From the NCBI RefSeq assembly GCF_030813695.1, contig NZ_JAUSVA010000002.1, positions 1,178,001-1,242,000 of the forward strand: a stretch of 64,000 bases of DNA, in the 5' to 3' direction. Positions 17,822-27,245 of this stretch are shown here, piece by piece. The notes under the pieces were generated by a model. It saw only the letters and a list, made by a program, of their open reading frames with translations, had not been told where the DNA came from and did no database searches. The DNA is from Kitasatospora herbaricolor. GTDB taxonomy: Bacteria > Actinomycetota > Actinomycetes > Streptomycetales > Streptomycetaceae. Both the position numbers and the translations under genes were made by a program. Every line of letters begins with the position of its first letter. The first letter of the stretch is position 1.

Positions 17822-19621
17822 ATGGAGGCGTTGGACGCGGCGGATCCCCGGCAGATCGGCCAGTACCGGCTGCTCCGGCGACTGGGGGCCGGGGGCATGG
17901 GCCAGGTCTATCTCGGCCGCACGGCGGGCGGGCGGACGGTGGCGGTGAAGACCGTGCACCGGGAGTACGCGGCGGACCACGAGTTCCGGGTGCGGTTCCG
18001 CCAGGAGGTCAGCGCGGCACGGCGGGTGGGCGGGCGGTGGACGGCTCCGGTGCTGGACGCCGACACCGAGGGCGAGCGGCCGTGGGTCGCCACGGCCTAC
18101 GTCGCGGGGCCGTCGCTCGCCACCGCCGTACGGGAGTTCGGCCCGCTGCCGGGCCCGGCCGTCCGGGTGCTGGCGCTCGGACTCGCCGAGGCGCTGGCGG
18201 CCGTGCACGCGCTCGGTCTGGTGCACCGGGACGTCAAGCCGTCCAACGTCCTGCTGGCGCTGGACGGTCCGCGTCTGATCGACTTCGGCATCACCCGGTC
18301 GCTGGACGCGGCCACCGCGCTCACCCGGACGGGATTCGTGATCGGCTCCCCCGGGTTCCTCTCCCCCGAGCAGGCCCAGGGTCTGCCCTCCGGGCCGGCG
18401 AGCGACGTGTTCTCGCTCGGCGCCGTCCTCGCCTACGCGGCCACCGGCATCGCCCCGTTCGGGTCGGACACCGGCGCCCCGGCGCTGCTCTACCGGGTGG
18501 TGCACGAGGAGCCCGACCTCGGCCGACTCGGCGGGCAGGAACCGGAGTTCCTGGAGCTGCTGACCGCCTGCCTGGCCAAGGACCCCGGACGGAGACCGAC
18601 GCCGGAGCGGCTGCGGGAGTTGCTGGCCCCGGCGAGCGGGCCCGGAGCGGGCCCGGCGGCGAACCGGCTGGGCGGGGACTGGCTGCCCCCCGCGGTCGCC
18701 GGCTCGCTCGCCCGCCTGGCCGTCGAACTGCTGGACCTGGACTCCGCCAGCGCTGCGGCCGCACCGGGCGAGGCGCTCCCCGCCGGCGCGGCCCACCCGG
18801 TCACCGGCCAGGGCGGCGGGCCGACGCCCACCGCTCCCGGCAACCACCCAGCCGGCCCGCCGGGGGCACCGGGTGCCACCGGCGGCCACTTCGGACCGCC
18901 GGAGCCGTGGGTCTCGCCCCCGCCGCCCGCCGCCGCCCCGGGCCGCCGGCCCGGACAGCCCGGCCCGGGCACCGCGACCGGTGTCAACCCGCCCGCCGCG
19001 CCCCGGACTCCGGCGGCACGGCGACGACGCGCCCTGCTCCTCGCCGTCCTGCCGGTCCTGGCCGTCGCGGGCCTGGCCGGCTGGCTTGCCGACGGGTGGG
19101 GCTCCTCCGGCGACCAACACAGCGCGCCTCCGGCCGCCACCGGGCCGGCCGCAGGCACCACGCCCGGCGCCGGGTCGAGCAGCGGGTCGGGTACGGCATC
19201 GCCGGAGCGGAGCACGCCCGCCGCCACCCCGTCCGTGACCGGGCCCGGCACCGGGGCGGGGCCGACCGGGCAGCAGCCGGCGGGCCTGGTCCCGGCCGAG
19301 TACCTGGGCACCTGGTCCGGGGTGCTCACCTCCCCGGCGGTGGCGCTCAGGGCCGACTTCCGGATCACCATCGGCCAGGGCGGGAAGGACGACCCGGTGG
19401 GCAGCATCCACAACAACACCGGCGCCGGAACGCCGTACTGCGACAGCAACGCCCTGCTGATCTCGGTCGGCTCCGACCGCCTGGTGCTGCGGACCGCGCC
19501 GACCTCCGGCCTCAGCGGCTGCGTGGCGAACCCGGCGCGGCAGATCTACACCCGTAACAGCGACGGCAGCCTGCACCTGGAGGTCGACGGCTTCACCGGT
19601 GACCTGGCCGCCCAGCCCTGA
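17822..19621 (+). CDS. Membrane serine/threonine protein kinase (PknB type)
   Basis: A 599-residue receptor-like kinase. The kinase domain (about 10-270) has the glycine loop LGAGGMGQVYLG, catalytic-pair lysine VAVKTV near 41, HRDVKPSN near 136, DFG in LIDFGITRS near 154, and the activation-segment SPEQ. A Pro/Ala/Gly-rich linker leads to one transmembrane helix (LLLAVLPVLAVAGLAG, about 405-420). An extracellular domain of about 150 residues follows, with two cysteines (PYCDS and SGCVAN) and no PASTA repeats. It probably senses an envelope signal through that unfamiliar domain. The ATG at 17822 immediately precedes kinase homology. Confidence 0.9.
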   Translation: MEALDAADPRQIGQYRLLRRLGAGGMGQVYLGRTAGGRTVAVKTVHREYAADHEFRVRFRQEVSAARRVGGRWTAPVLDADTEGERPWVATAYVAGPSLATAVREFGPLPGPAVRVLALGLAEALAAVHALGLVHRDVKPSNVLLALDGPRLIDFGITRSLDAATALTRTGFVIGSPGFLSPEQAQGLPSGPASDVFSLGAVLAYAATGIAPFGSDTGAPALLYRVVHEEPDLGRLGGQEPEFLELLTACLAKDPGRRPTPERLRELLAPASGPGAGPAANRLGGDWLPPAVAGSLARLAVELLDLDSASAAAAPGEALPAGAAHPVTGQGGGPTPTAPGNHPAGPPGAPGATGGHFGPPEPWVSPPPPAAAPGRRPGQPGPGTATGVNPPAAPRTPAARRRRALLLAVLPVLAVAGLAGWLADGWGSSGDQHSAPPAATGPAAGTTPGAGSSSGSGTASPERSTPAATPSVTGPGTGAGPTGQQPAGLVPAEYLGTWSGVLTSPAVALRADFRITIGQGGKDDPVGSIHNNTGAGTPYCDSNALLISVGSDRLVLRTAPTSGLSGCVANPARQIYTRNSDGSLHLEVDGFTGDLAAQP

Positions 19622-19715
19622 GAGCGCCGAGGCCGGTCACCGGGCACCGCCGGGACGGCGCAGCGCGGCAGGACCACCCCGACGGCCGGTGGGCGGGCTG
19701 CGGGACGATGGACCC

Positions 19716-20000
19716 ATGACCTGTGCCGAGTACCGCGCCGCGACGTCCGCCCGCCTGGACGGCGAGGACACCGGCGGGCCCGTCGAGGCCGTCGAGGCGA
19801 ACGGGCACGGGCACTCCTGCACCGACTGCGCGCGGTGGCTGGCGACGGCCCGCAGGCTGCGGGACCTCTCGGCGCGGGCGCCGGGCCCTTCGGCGGAGTG
19901 GTCGGGCGGGCTCCTGGCACGGCTGGGCCTCGGCGGGCGCGAGGCCCGGAGCGGGGGCGGCGTCGAGGGCGGCTCGGCCACCGGAACGGCCGGAGCCTGA
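19716..20000 (+). CDS. Small zinc-finger (zf-HC2-like) protein
   Basis: A 94-residue protein starting MTCAEYRAATSARLDGE with HGHSCTDCARW, the H-x3-C-x2-C anti-sigma zinc-finger pattern of zf-HC2 proteins. There is no transmembrane segment, so it would be a soluble zinc-associated anti-sigma-like factor. It lies about 95 bases after the membrane kinase gene on the same strand. No ECF sigma gene is adjacent. Its target, if any, is unknown. Confidence 0.65.
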   Translation: MTCAEYRAATSARLDGEDTGGPVEAVEANGHGHSCTDCARWLATARRLRDLSARAPGPSAEWSGGLLARLGLGGREARSGGGVEGGSATGTAGA

Positions 20001-20154
20001 GCCCGGCGCCGAGCCCCGGCCCCGGCTCGCGGCTCCAGGTAGCGAGTCGGTGGAGGTGAGAGCGTCGCCGAACCGGGCGCCACGGCTCGGCGGGTCGGCG
20101 GCGGCGATCCACCGGCGCAGCCGGGCTGCGGCGCGGGTGCGGTCGGCGCCGGGG

Positions 20155-20664
20155 CTACCGCCGGAGCAGCGCGCCCCGCACGAAGGCCGCCTGGCCGATG
20201 TGCTGGAGGTCGTCCGAGAGCACGCTGACCAGCCGCACGCCCAGGGTCACGGGCGGCGTCCAGCCCTCGTCCACCACCCGGTCGAGGGCGGCGCCGGTGA
20301 GCGTGCCGACGAAGGCCAGGGTCCGCTCGTGCACGGCGTCGTGGTAGCCGGTGAGCAGCCCGCCCGACGGTACCCGGACCAGGGCGACCTCGCGGGCGGT
20401 GTGGCCGTAGCCGGTGGCCCGGGCGGGGAAGGGCAGCGCGAAGCGGTCGGCCCAGCCCTGCGCCGTCCAGACCTGCTCGGTGCCCGCCACGTCGGCGATG
20501 TGGTCGTCCTGGATCCGGGTCAGGTGCCAGACCAGCCAGGCGATCGAATTGGCGCCCTCGTCGAGGCGGAGCCCCAGGGCGTCCGCGTCCAGCCCCTCCA
20601 CCACGTCGTGGACGGCCGTCCGGATCCGGCCGAAGGCGTCGGCCAGCAGACCGGCACAGTTCAT
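20155..20664 (-). CDS. DinB/DUF664-family protein
   Basis: A 169-residue four-helix-bundle protein of the DinB/YfiT type, many of which are thiol (mycothiol or bacillithiol)-dependent transferases. The metal-binding histidines are visible in WLVWHLTRIQDDH and LQHIGQAAFVRG, with a further one in YHDAVHERT. The ATG follows GGGAGGAGCC, a good ribosome binding site. The substrate is not predictable. Divergent from the next small gene. Confidence 0.8.
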   Translation of the reverse strand: MNCAGLLADAFGRIRTAVHDVVEGLDADALGLRLDEGANSIAWLVWHLTRIQDDHIADVAGTEQVWTAQGWADRFALPFPARATGYGHTAREVALVRVPSGGLLTGYHDAVHERTLAFVGTLTGAALDRVVDEGWTPPVTLGVRLVSVLSDDLQHIGQAAFVRGALLRR

Positions 20665-20872
20665 CGCGGGCTCCTCCCGGCCCGGCCGGCGCGCTCCGCG
20701 ACCGGTGGCCGCCTCGATTGTGCCCCGGCGGACGCGTGCGGGGCGCAGCGACAGGCCGGTGCGGCGACCGGTCGTCCGGCCCGCCGTCGACAGGGTGACA
20801 GGAGGCCGGCCCGCGGTGGGCGCATCGGGGCAACCGGCCCGTTCCGGCGGCCGGCGCGCTACCGTGCCCGTC

Positions 20873-21295
20873 ATGACCTCCGTTCCACCGGCGGCCCCCG
20901 GCCCACCGCCGGACCTCCCCGCCGCCCGCGACCGCCACGGCGTGCGCGTCCACCCGTACCGGGACCCCCGGCCGCACCCCGCGCTGGGCAACTCGCCGAT
21001 CAGCTTCGTGTCGGCCGAGCTCTGGCAGGCCCTCGCGGACCTCGCCATCGCGCCGGCCGCGGCGGAGGCGACCGTGCTGGCCCTGCTGCGGACCATCGCC
21101 TCGGACGCCACGGACGCGGCGCTCGCCCCGGGCAACGAGCGGGCCCCGCGGGACGACCTGTACGTGAGCGCCCCCGCGTACATCGGGGCGCGGCGCCGGA
21201 TGGTGTGGTTCCAGCGCGACGGCGCGGGCGGCCCGGTCACCGCGTTCTTCCCGCCGGACGACACGCTGCCCGCAGGGTCCTGGCCACGGCCCTGA
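20873..21295 (+). CDS. Hypothetical protein
   Basis: A 140-residue soluble protein with no recognised domain. It begins with a Pro-rich stretch, then RVHPYRDPRPHPALGNSPISF, a helical Ala-rich middle (LWQALADLAIAPAAAEATVLALL), and ends FFPPDDTLPAGSWPRP. Codon bias is good. The ATG at 20873 is the first after the divergent DinB promoter region. No partner is evident. Confidence 0.55.
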   Translation: MTSVPPAAPGPPPDLPAARDRHGVRVHPYRDPRPHPALGNSPISFVSAELWQALADLAIAPAAAEATVLALLRTIASDATDAALAPGNERAPRDDLYVSAPAYIGARRRMVWFQRDGAGGPVTAFFPPDDTLPAGSWPRP

Positions 21296-21415
21296 GCCGC
21301 CCGGACGCCGGCGGCAGCGCCCGCGGGCGGCCCGCGCGAGTGGCGGCCCCCGGCCGGGCGGGGGCAGGCTGAAGGGTGATGCGGTCGTGCATCGTCCCGA
21401 CGCCGGGGAGAGACC

Positions 21416-23041
21416 ATGGGCGACACCGACGTGCTGGTGGTAGGAGCGGGCCCGGTCGGCCTGACGGCGGCGGCGGAGCTGCGCCGGCGCGGTGTCGACT
21501 GCCGGATCGTCGACAAGCTCGCGGAGCCGCAGCCCTACGCCAAGGCCGTGGGCATCCAGCCCCGGACGCTGGAGATCTGGGACGCGATGGGGCTGGCCCG
21601 GGAGGCCCTCGACGCCGCCGTCCCGATGCTCGGCCAGCTGAACGTCGTCGACGGGAAGCCCGGCCCGCGGATCGACCTGGACCTGCCGGCGGACATCCCG
21701 TACGGCTTCGCGGCGATCCCGCAGTACACCACCGAGCGGCTGCTGACGGCCCACCTCGCGGGGTACGGCACCGCGGTGGAGCGCGGGACGGAGCTGATCG
21801 ACCTCGGCCAGGACGCGGACGGCGTCCGGGCCGTGCTCAGGACGCCCGAGGGCCGCGAGGACGTCCAGGCCCGCTACCTGATCGGCTGCGACGGCGCGCA
21901 CAGTCCGGTCCGCCGGGCGATGGGGATCCGTTTCGACGGCGACGCGTTCCCCGAGCAGTACATGCTCGGGGACGTCGAGGTGGACTGGGACCTGCCGGCC
22001 GGCTTCGGCCTCCGGGTCGTCCACCACGACGCCGAGGGCCGCGTCGACGACGTGCTGGTCTGCATCCCGCTGCCCGGCCGCAAGCGCTACCGGATGTCCA
22101 TGCTGGTACCGGCCGAGCTGGAGGCCGTGGCGTCGGTCGGCGGTACCAACGGGGAGGTCGCGCACGGGCTGGAGTCCGGCCGGACTCCCCAGCTGCGGCA
22201 CATCCAGACCGTTCTGGACCGGCTCTCCCCCACCCCGACCACGGCCTCCGAGCTGCGCTGGTCGTCCGTCTTCCGGATCAGCCACCGCCTGGTCGACCGC
22301 TATCGCGAGGGCCGGGTCTTCCTGGCGGGGGACGCCGCCCACATCCACCCGCCGACCGGCGCGCAGGGGATGAACACCGGCGTGCAGGACGCCTACAACC
22401 TGGCCTGGAAGCTGGCCCTGGTCGTCGGCGGCGCGGCCGAGGACGGGCTGCTCGACACCTACCAGGCCGAACGGCACCCGATCGGCGAGGAGGTCGTCGG
22501 CCGTACCGTGCGGCACGCCCGGGCGGGCGTCGAGTCCGACCCGGACGACTTCACCACCATCCTGTTGCGCGAGGCGCAGCTGCTGGTGAACTACCGGGGC
22601 AGCTCGCTGGTCGACGGCGTCGCCGGGGGCGGGACCGGCCCGGCCCCCGGCGACCGGGCGCCCGACTGCGGCGGGCTGGTGCGCGACCTGGCCCGGTACC
22701 CGCTCCGCCTGTTCGACCTGCTCCGCGGCCCGCACCACACGCTGCTCCTGCACGCGGGCCCGGACACCCCCGCCGAGCTGCTGCACCGCTGCGCCGAGGC
22801 GGCGACGGCGGCCGCGCACGGCCTGCTGGACGTCTACGTGGTCCTCGCCCCCGACGCCCGGGCGGACGGCGTCCGGCTGCCCTGCGTCCAGGACCGCGAC
22901 GGCACCTTCGCCGCCGCCTACGCGGCGCGCCCGGGTGAGGCGGTCATCGTCCGGCCGGACGGCTACCTCGGGGCCCGCTGCCACCCCGCCGACCCGGAGG
23001 AGCTGGTGGCCCAGCTGCGCCGGACCTTCGCCCCGGCCTGA
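21416..23041 (+). CDS. FAD-dependent aromatic hydroxylase (PHBH/PheA type)
   Basis: A 541-residue class A flavoprotein monooxygenase. The FAD-binding GAGPVGLTAAAELRRRG is at the N-terminus, the DG motif is in GCDGAHSPVRRAMG near residue 158, and the GD motif is GRVFLAGDAAHIHPPTGAQGMN near 303. A C-terminal thioredoxin-like domain (about 410-541) is as in polyketide and phenol hydroxylases. It would use NAD(P)H and O2 to hydroxylate an aromatic or related substrate. It stands alone with no cluster partners, so catabolic and tailoring roles cannot be separated. Confidence 0.88.
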   Translation: MGDTDVLVVGAGPVGLTAAAELRRRGVDCRIVDKLAEPQPYAKAVGIQPRTLEIWDAMGLAREALDAAVPMLGQLNVVDGKPGPRIDLDLPADIPYGFAAIPQYTTERLLTAHLAGYGTAVERGTELIDLGQDADGVRAVLRTPEGREDVQARYLIGCDGAHSPVRRAMGIRFDGDAFPEQYMLGDVEVDWDLPAGFGLRVVHHDAEGRVDDVLVCIPLPGRKRYRMSMLVPAELEAVASVGGTNGEVAHGLESGRTPQLRHIQTVLDRLSPTPTTASELRWSSVFRISHRLVDRYREGRVFLAGDAAHIHPPTGAQGMNTGVQDAYNLAWKLALVVGGAAEDGLLDTYQAERHPIGEEVVGRTVRHARAGVESDPDDFTTILLREAQLLVNYRGSSLVDGVAGGGTGPAPGDRAPDCGGLVRDLARYPLRLFDLLRGPHHTLLLHAGPDTPAELLHRCAEAATAAAHGLLDVYVVLAPDARADGVRLPCVQDRDGTFAAAYAARPGEAVIVRPDGYLGARCHPADPEELVAQLRRTFAPA

Positions 23042-23344
23042 CCCTCGGGGAGCCGGCGGGCGCTCGGAGCCCGTGTTCCGGGGACGCGTCGGGCGAGGCG
23101 CACGCCGCAGCGCCGACGGCCGAAAAGCCTTGCGGTGAGCGGTAGTTACCCTTCGGCGTGCGCCGATCCCCATGGTACGGCCCACGGTGCTCGCACCATC
23201 GTCGGTTGTCCGCACCGGCTCTGACGGTCGCGCGGCGGCCGTCCCGGCATGCCTTCACGCCACCCGCCCGCGCCGACCGCGGGCGTGCCCGACAGCACGA
23301 CCGTCGACCGACGCACCTTCACATACTGGCCTCCTTCCGACCAA

Positions 23345-23386
23345 TGGTCCAGACCTATTGACGCGCCTTGGCGCCCCTCCTACGAT
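23345..23386 (+). promoter_or_regulatory. Chitinase promoter with DasR-like dre site
   Basis: TGGTCCAGACCT (23345-23356) matches the streptomycete chitinase direct repeat and DasR response element (TGGTCTAGACCA type). It sits just upstream of TTGACG (23358-23363), a 17-nt spacer and TACGAT (23381-23386), a good promoter. Known biology: DasR releases such sites on binding glucosamine 6-phosphate. The rest of the gap 23042-23490 shows no gene. Confidence 0.75.
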
Positions 23387-23490
23387 CCAGTTCGGCACAG
23401 CCCCACATGTCCCCACCTCACCCAGAGCCGGGCGTCGCGCCCCCACGCGTCGGTCATGTCCATGACGTCCGGCGGGAAAGGGAGCACAGC

Positions 23491-25272
23491 ATGTTCCGTC
23501 GAAGGTCGCGCACGCCACGTCCGTCGGACGATCTCCGCCCCGGCCAGGAGCCCGGCCGCCCCGCGGCGGACCAGGCCGGTAGCGAGCCGCCCCGAGCCTC
23601 CTACCAGCGGCGGACGGCCGTGGAGCGCGCGGGCCAGGTGCACCGGACCGGCCGCGCCGCGCACGGTCACACCGTCATGATGCGCTCGCTCGCCGGGGTG
23701 AGCGCGGCCGCCGTCATCGGCGCCGGCCTCGCCCTGTCCGGGTCCGTCACGGCGGGCGCCGCCACCACCAACCTGGTGACCAACCCCGGCTTCGAGAGCG
23801 GACTCTCCGGCTGGACCTGCTCCGGCGCCGGCGCGACCGTCAGCAGCCCGGTGCACGCCGGCACCTCCGCGCTCAAGGCCACACCGACCGGCCAGGACAC
23901 CGCCCAGTGCGCCCAGACCGTCAGCGTGCAGCCCAACTCCCAGTACACGCTGAGCGCCTACGTCCAGGGCAGCTACGTCTACCTGGGCGCGACCGGCACC
24001 GGCCTCACCGGCACCACCTCCACCTGGACGCCCAGCAGCGCGTCGTACAGCCAGCTCAGCGTCAGCTTCAGCACCGGGCCGAGCACCACCTCGGTGTCCG
24101 TCTACCTGCACGGCTGGTACGGGCAGCCCACCTTCTACGCGGACGACGTGTCGCTCGCGGGCCCCGGCGGCAGCAGCCCCTCGCCCACGGTGACCCCGAC
24201 CGTCACGCCCACCGTCACCCCGACCGTGACGCCCACGGTCACCCCGACGGTCACGCCCACCGTCACCCCCACCGTCACCCCCACGGTGACGCCGACCGTC
24301 ACGCCGACCGGCGGTGAGACCTGCGCCACGAAGCCCAAGCCCTCGGGCAAGGTCCTGCAGGGTTACTGGGAGAACTGGGACGGCGCCTCCAACGGCGTCC
24401 ACCCCGGCCTGGGCTGGGTCCCCATCACGGACAGCCGGATCGCCGCGCACGGCTACAACGTCATCAACGCCGCCTTCCCGGTGATCCTTTCCGACGGCAC
24501 CGTCCTGTGGCAGGACGGCATGGACGCCGGCGTGAAGGTCTCGACCCCCGCCGAGATGTGCCAGGCCAAGGCCGCCGGGGCGACGCTCCTGATGTCGATC
24601 GGCGGCGCCGCCGCGGGCATCGACCTGAGCTCCAGCACCGTCGCCGACAAGTTCGTCGCGACCGTCGTCCCGATCCTCAAGAAGTACAACTTCGACGGCA
24701 TCGACATCGACATCGAGACCGGCCTGTCCGGCAGCGGCAACATCAACACGCTGTCCGCCTCCCAGTCCAACCTGATCCGCATCATCGACGGCGTCCTCGC
24801 CCAGATGCCGGCCGGCTTCGGCCTCACCATGGCCCCCGAGACCGCGTACGTCACCGGCGGCAGCGTCACCTACGGGTCCATCTGGGGCTCCTACCTGCCG
24901 ATCATCAAGAAGTACGTCGACAACGGCCGCCTGTGGTGGCTCAACATGCAGTACTACAACGGCAGCATGTACGGCTGCTCCGGCGACTCCTACTCGGCCG
25001 GCACCGTCCAGGGCTTCACCGCGCAGACCACCTGCCTCAACAACGGTCTGACCGTCCAGGGCACGACCATCAAGGTGCCGTACGACAAGCAGGTGCCCGG
25101 CCTGCCCGCCCAGTCCGGCGCGGGTGGCGGCTACATGGCGCCGAGCCTGGTCAGCCAGTCGTGGAACGCCTTCAGCGGTTCGCTGAAGGGGCTCATGACC
25201 TGGTCGATCAACTGGGACGGCTCGAAGGGCTGGACCTTCGGCGACAACGTCAAGTCCCTCCAGGGCCGTTGA
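23491..25272 (+). CDS. Secreted GH18 chitinase with N-terminal carbohydrate-binding module
   Basis: A 593-residue chitinase that hydrolyses chitin with retention. Hydrophobic signal-like core MMRSLAGVSAAAVIGAGLALSG near 63-85; a CBM of the NLVTNPGFESGLSGW type (about 92-225); a Thr-Pro-Val repeat linker (228-272); then the GH18 barrel with the catalytic DGIDIDIE near 405-411 and WWLNMQYYNG downstream. The ATG at 23491 has the site AAAGGGAG but puts about 62 hydrophilic residues before the signal core. The internal Met pair at 23678 lacks a ribosome binding site. The DasR-like site and terminator bracket it as a single-gene unit. Confidence 0.9.
   Translation: MFRRRSRTPRPSDDLRPGQEPGRPAADQAGSEPPRASYQRRTAVERAGQVHRTGRAAHGHTVMMRSLAGVSAAAVIGAGLALSGSVTAGAATTNLVTNPGFESGLSGWTCSGAGATVSSPVHAGTSALKATPTGQDTAQCAQTVSVQPNSQYTLSAYVQGSYVYLGATGTGLTGTTSTWTPSSASYSQLSVSFSTGPSTTSVSVYLHGWYGQPTFYADDVSLAGPGGSSPSPTVTPTVTPTVTPTVTPTVTPTVTPTVTPTVTPTVTPTVTPTGGETCATKPKPSGKVLQGYWENWDGASNGVHPGLGWVPITDSRIAAHGYNVINAAFPVILSDGTVLWQDGMDAGVKVSTPAEMCQAKAAGATLLMSIGGAAAGIDLSSSTVADKFVATVVPILKKYNFDGIDIDIETGLSGSGNINTLSASQSNLIRIIDGVLAQMPAGFGLTMAPETAYVTGGSVTYGSIWGSYLPIIKKYVDNGRLWWLNMQYYNGSMYGCSGDSYSAGTVQGFTAQTTCLNNGLTVQGTTIKVPYDKQVPGLPAQSGAGGGYMAPSLVSQSWNAFSGSLKGLMTWSINWDGSKGWTFGDNVKSLQGR
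24178..24312 (+). repeat. Thr-Pro-Thr-Val coding repeat (linker)
   Basis: About eleven copies of a 12-base unit encoding T-V-T-P form the linker between the carbohydrate-binding module and the GH18 domain. Synonymous variation between copies shows age. Confidence 0.9.
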
Positions 25273-25395
25273 TCTCCGACTGACCCGCCCGCGCCCCGGC
25301 GCACCGCTCCGGTCCGGAGCCGGTCACCGACCGGAACCACTCCCGGATCCGGCCCCGGGGCGCGGGCGACCGAGCGGAGTCAGGCATCGAGCGAG

Positions 25396-25430
25396 CAGGG
25401 CCCGGGAGCGTCGGATGCTCCCGGGCCCTG
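25396..25430 (+). terminator. Chitinase terminator
   Basis: A perfect 14-bp stem (CAGGGCCCGGGAGC and complement) with a 7-nt loop, about 120 nt after the chitinase stop and before the convergent ComB-like gene. Confidence 0.8.
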
Positions 25431-25488
25431 CCGTTCCACGGGGGTCGGTTCGGGACATCAGAGCGCCTCCGCGGCCACCGGCGCTCCG

Positions 25489-26190
25489 TCAGTTCGAATT
25501 CGTGCCGGCCGCCGAAGGCACGGCGTACGGCCGGAGGACCATCAGCGAGTCCTCCGGGGTCGCCACCATGGCGAAGGGGAACCGGTCGAGTTCGAGGCAG
25601 AGCGCCACGTCGTCGGGGTGGGCTCCTTGGCGCACACCCGAGGCCAACTCGTGAGCGGCGCGCGACTCCCCTGCCCGGCGGAGGAACTCGGTCGCGCCCG
25701 TCCCGGCCCCGGCGGCTCGCCCTGCGATGTACTGGGCGCACGCCAGGTCCTCGTCGGCCTGCCCGTCCTCGCCGGTGACCACGAAGGTCACGTCGGCGCA
25801 CTCGCGGGCCCGCAGGACCAGGGCCGTCGCCTCCGCCACCACGAAGCCGGCGCACAGCACCAGGGAGGCGTCCTCGACCGCGAGGGCGCCGACCGTCCCC
25901 GCCGTGGTCTTCTGCACGACGGTCCGTCCCCCGAGGTCGGCGGACCGCAGCAGGCCCGGCGAGTTGACGAGGTCGAACCCTGGTGCGGGCGGACCGTCCT
26001 TGAGCGCCACCCAGCCGGGGTGACGGGACTTGAGCGTCAGGGCCTCCTCCGGCGAGGCGGCGAGAACGATCTTCTCCGCGCCCCGGGCGAAGGCCCAGGC
26101 CGCCACCGTGTACGCACGCATGACGTCCACCACGACCGCCACGGAGGGAACTTCGACCAGCTCGGCGATACCGAGGAAACGAGCGTCCAT
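25489..26190 (-). CDS. 2-phosphosulfolactate phosphatase (ComB) family protein
   Basis: A protein of about 233 residues of the ComB fold. In methanogens ComB dephosphorylates 2-phosphosulfolactate during coenzyme M synthesis; in actinomycetes the role is unproven. Family features: [16 protein letters not shown] near the start, [20 protein letters not shown], a [11 protein letters not shown] phosphate loop, and [26 protein letters not shown]. The start is ambiguous: ATG at 26190 (used here) or GTG at 26208; neither has a strong ribosome site. It stands alone. Confidence 0.8.
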   Translation of the reverse strand: MDARFLGIAELVEVPSVAVVVDVMRAYTVAAWAFARGAEKIVLAASPEEALTLKSRHPGWVALKDGPPAPGFDLVNSPGLLRSADLGGRTVVQKTTAGTVGALAVEDASLVLCAGFVVAEATALVLRARECADVTFVVTGEDGQADEDLACAQYIAGRAAGAGTGATEFLRRAGESRAAHELASGVRQGAHPDDVALCLELDRFPFAMVATPEDSLMVLRPYAVPSAAGTNSN

Positions 26191-26377
26191 CGGATCATGA
26201 TCGCGCACGTCCGACCCGAAGCCCTCGGACAGTGACGCACGTCACAGCGAGGGGCCGGAGGAGGCAGGCGTCGCCACCTGACGCCCACGCCCCGGCCTCC
26301 CGGCAGGCGAGTTGAGTGCCGTGCCCCCCCCCCTGCCCGCCTGCCCGCCTGCCCGTCGTCGGCTCGCGGCCGGGGGT

Positions 26378-26703
26378 TCACCCCGTCGGACGCCGGTGCT
26401 GGACCAGCAGCACGGCCGCTGCGGCCGCCACGGCACCGGCGGAGAGCACCCCGGCACTGGACCGCCACGACATCACGGACCAGCGGGACCGCGCGGAGAG
26501 CAGCGAACCCGCACTCGCCCAGGAACCCACCGAGAGCACCGACAGGGCGGACCCGACGGACCCGACCGACAGCACCGACCCGACCGACCCGATGGACAGC
26601 ACCGAGCCCACCGATCCGATCGACAGCAGCGAATCCTTCGACCGGAGGGACAGCGCCGAGCCCTCCGGCCCGTCCGGACCTGATCCGTCGACGACCTGCG
26701 CAC
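26378..26703 (-). CDS. Ser/Ile/Gly/Val-repeat membrane protein, frame uncertain
   Basis: Minus-strand coding contains repeats of the form SIGSVGSVL (about five units), then SRWSVMSWRSS and a hydrophobic AGAVAAAAAVLLV, ending in QHRRPTG. I recognise this as the style of small streptomycete proteins with glycine-zipper-like repeats that probably pack in the membrane; function unknown. An excellent AGGAGGT with a GTG at 26703 opens the wrong frame; the repeat frame has no start codon near it. Either a one-base indel separates the start from the repeats, or a distant GTG is used. The span is given from the good start to the stop and is not a multiple of three. Confidence 0.45.
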
Positions 26704-27110
26704 GCGGGTACCTCCTGACTCGGGGCGGCCGGTTGCCCGTCCGGGGTTGCCCGTGCGGCAGCCGGGCGGACCGAGGAGGGCAGAACGATCCTAGGCCCGT
26801 CCGGTCCCACCGTCCGGTCACCGGGCCGGGTCGAAGCCGCCCCTCGGGCGAGGGTCCCCCGGACGGCGGGAATTCCCGCTGGTCCCCACGTCCTGCCCTA
26901 CGTCGTTCATGCTCCGGCCGCCGCGATTCGGATGAATGAAGGGCGCCCAGTTGTCCAGCAAACTGCGCCCCACCCTCCCGACTCGCCCGACCAGGTACCC
27001 GCGCCCGGCGCCCCCTGGTCACCAGGATGGACACCGACGGCACGGTGGACTTCCCCTGCACCGTGTGCCCGAACATCGTGTTGCCGTTCGCCGGTACGCC
27101 GTCCACGGTC

Positions 27111-27234
27111 ATGTCCGGGGCCACCCGCAGCTACGCCTGGGACACGGCGACGACCGACGGACGCTACGCCGTCGTCGTGACGGCCGGTACCGGCACCAGG
27201 TTCGCCCGGCGCCACGCGGGCCGGCTGCACCGAC
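27111..27234 (+). pseudogene. Relic of a phospholipase C C-terminal domain
   Basis: The reading SYAWDTATTDGRYAVVVTAG followed by RFARRHAGRLH resembles the C-terminal DUF756 repeat of phosphocholine-specific phospholipases C. Compare GGLNGWYDLTATADTRDG and FLRRFAGHLE in the intact enzyme at 46.3 kb. No start, catalytic part or correct continuation is present. The wider gap 26704-27349 otherwise holds only a terminator. Confidence 0.45.
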
Positions 27235-27245
27235 CCGTACGCGGC

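Noticed and set aside
19637..23215. 1192-codon minus-strand open frame
   Set aside because: Antisense to the FAD monooxygenase; no domain and unsuitable codon use.
24178..24312. Repeat array resembling a CRISPR
   Set aside because: In-frame 12-base coding repeats for a Thr-Pro linker; no spacers and no cas genes.
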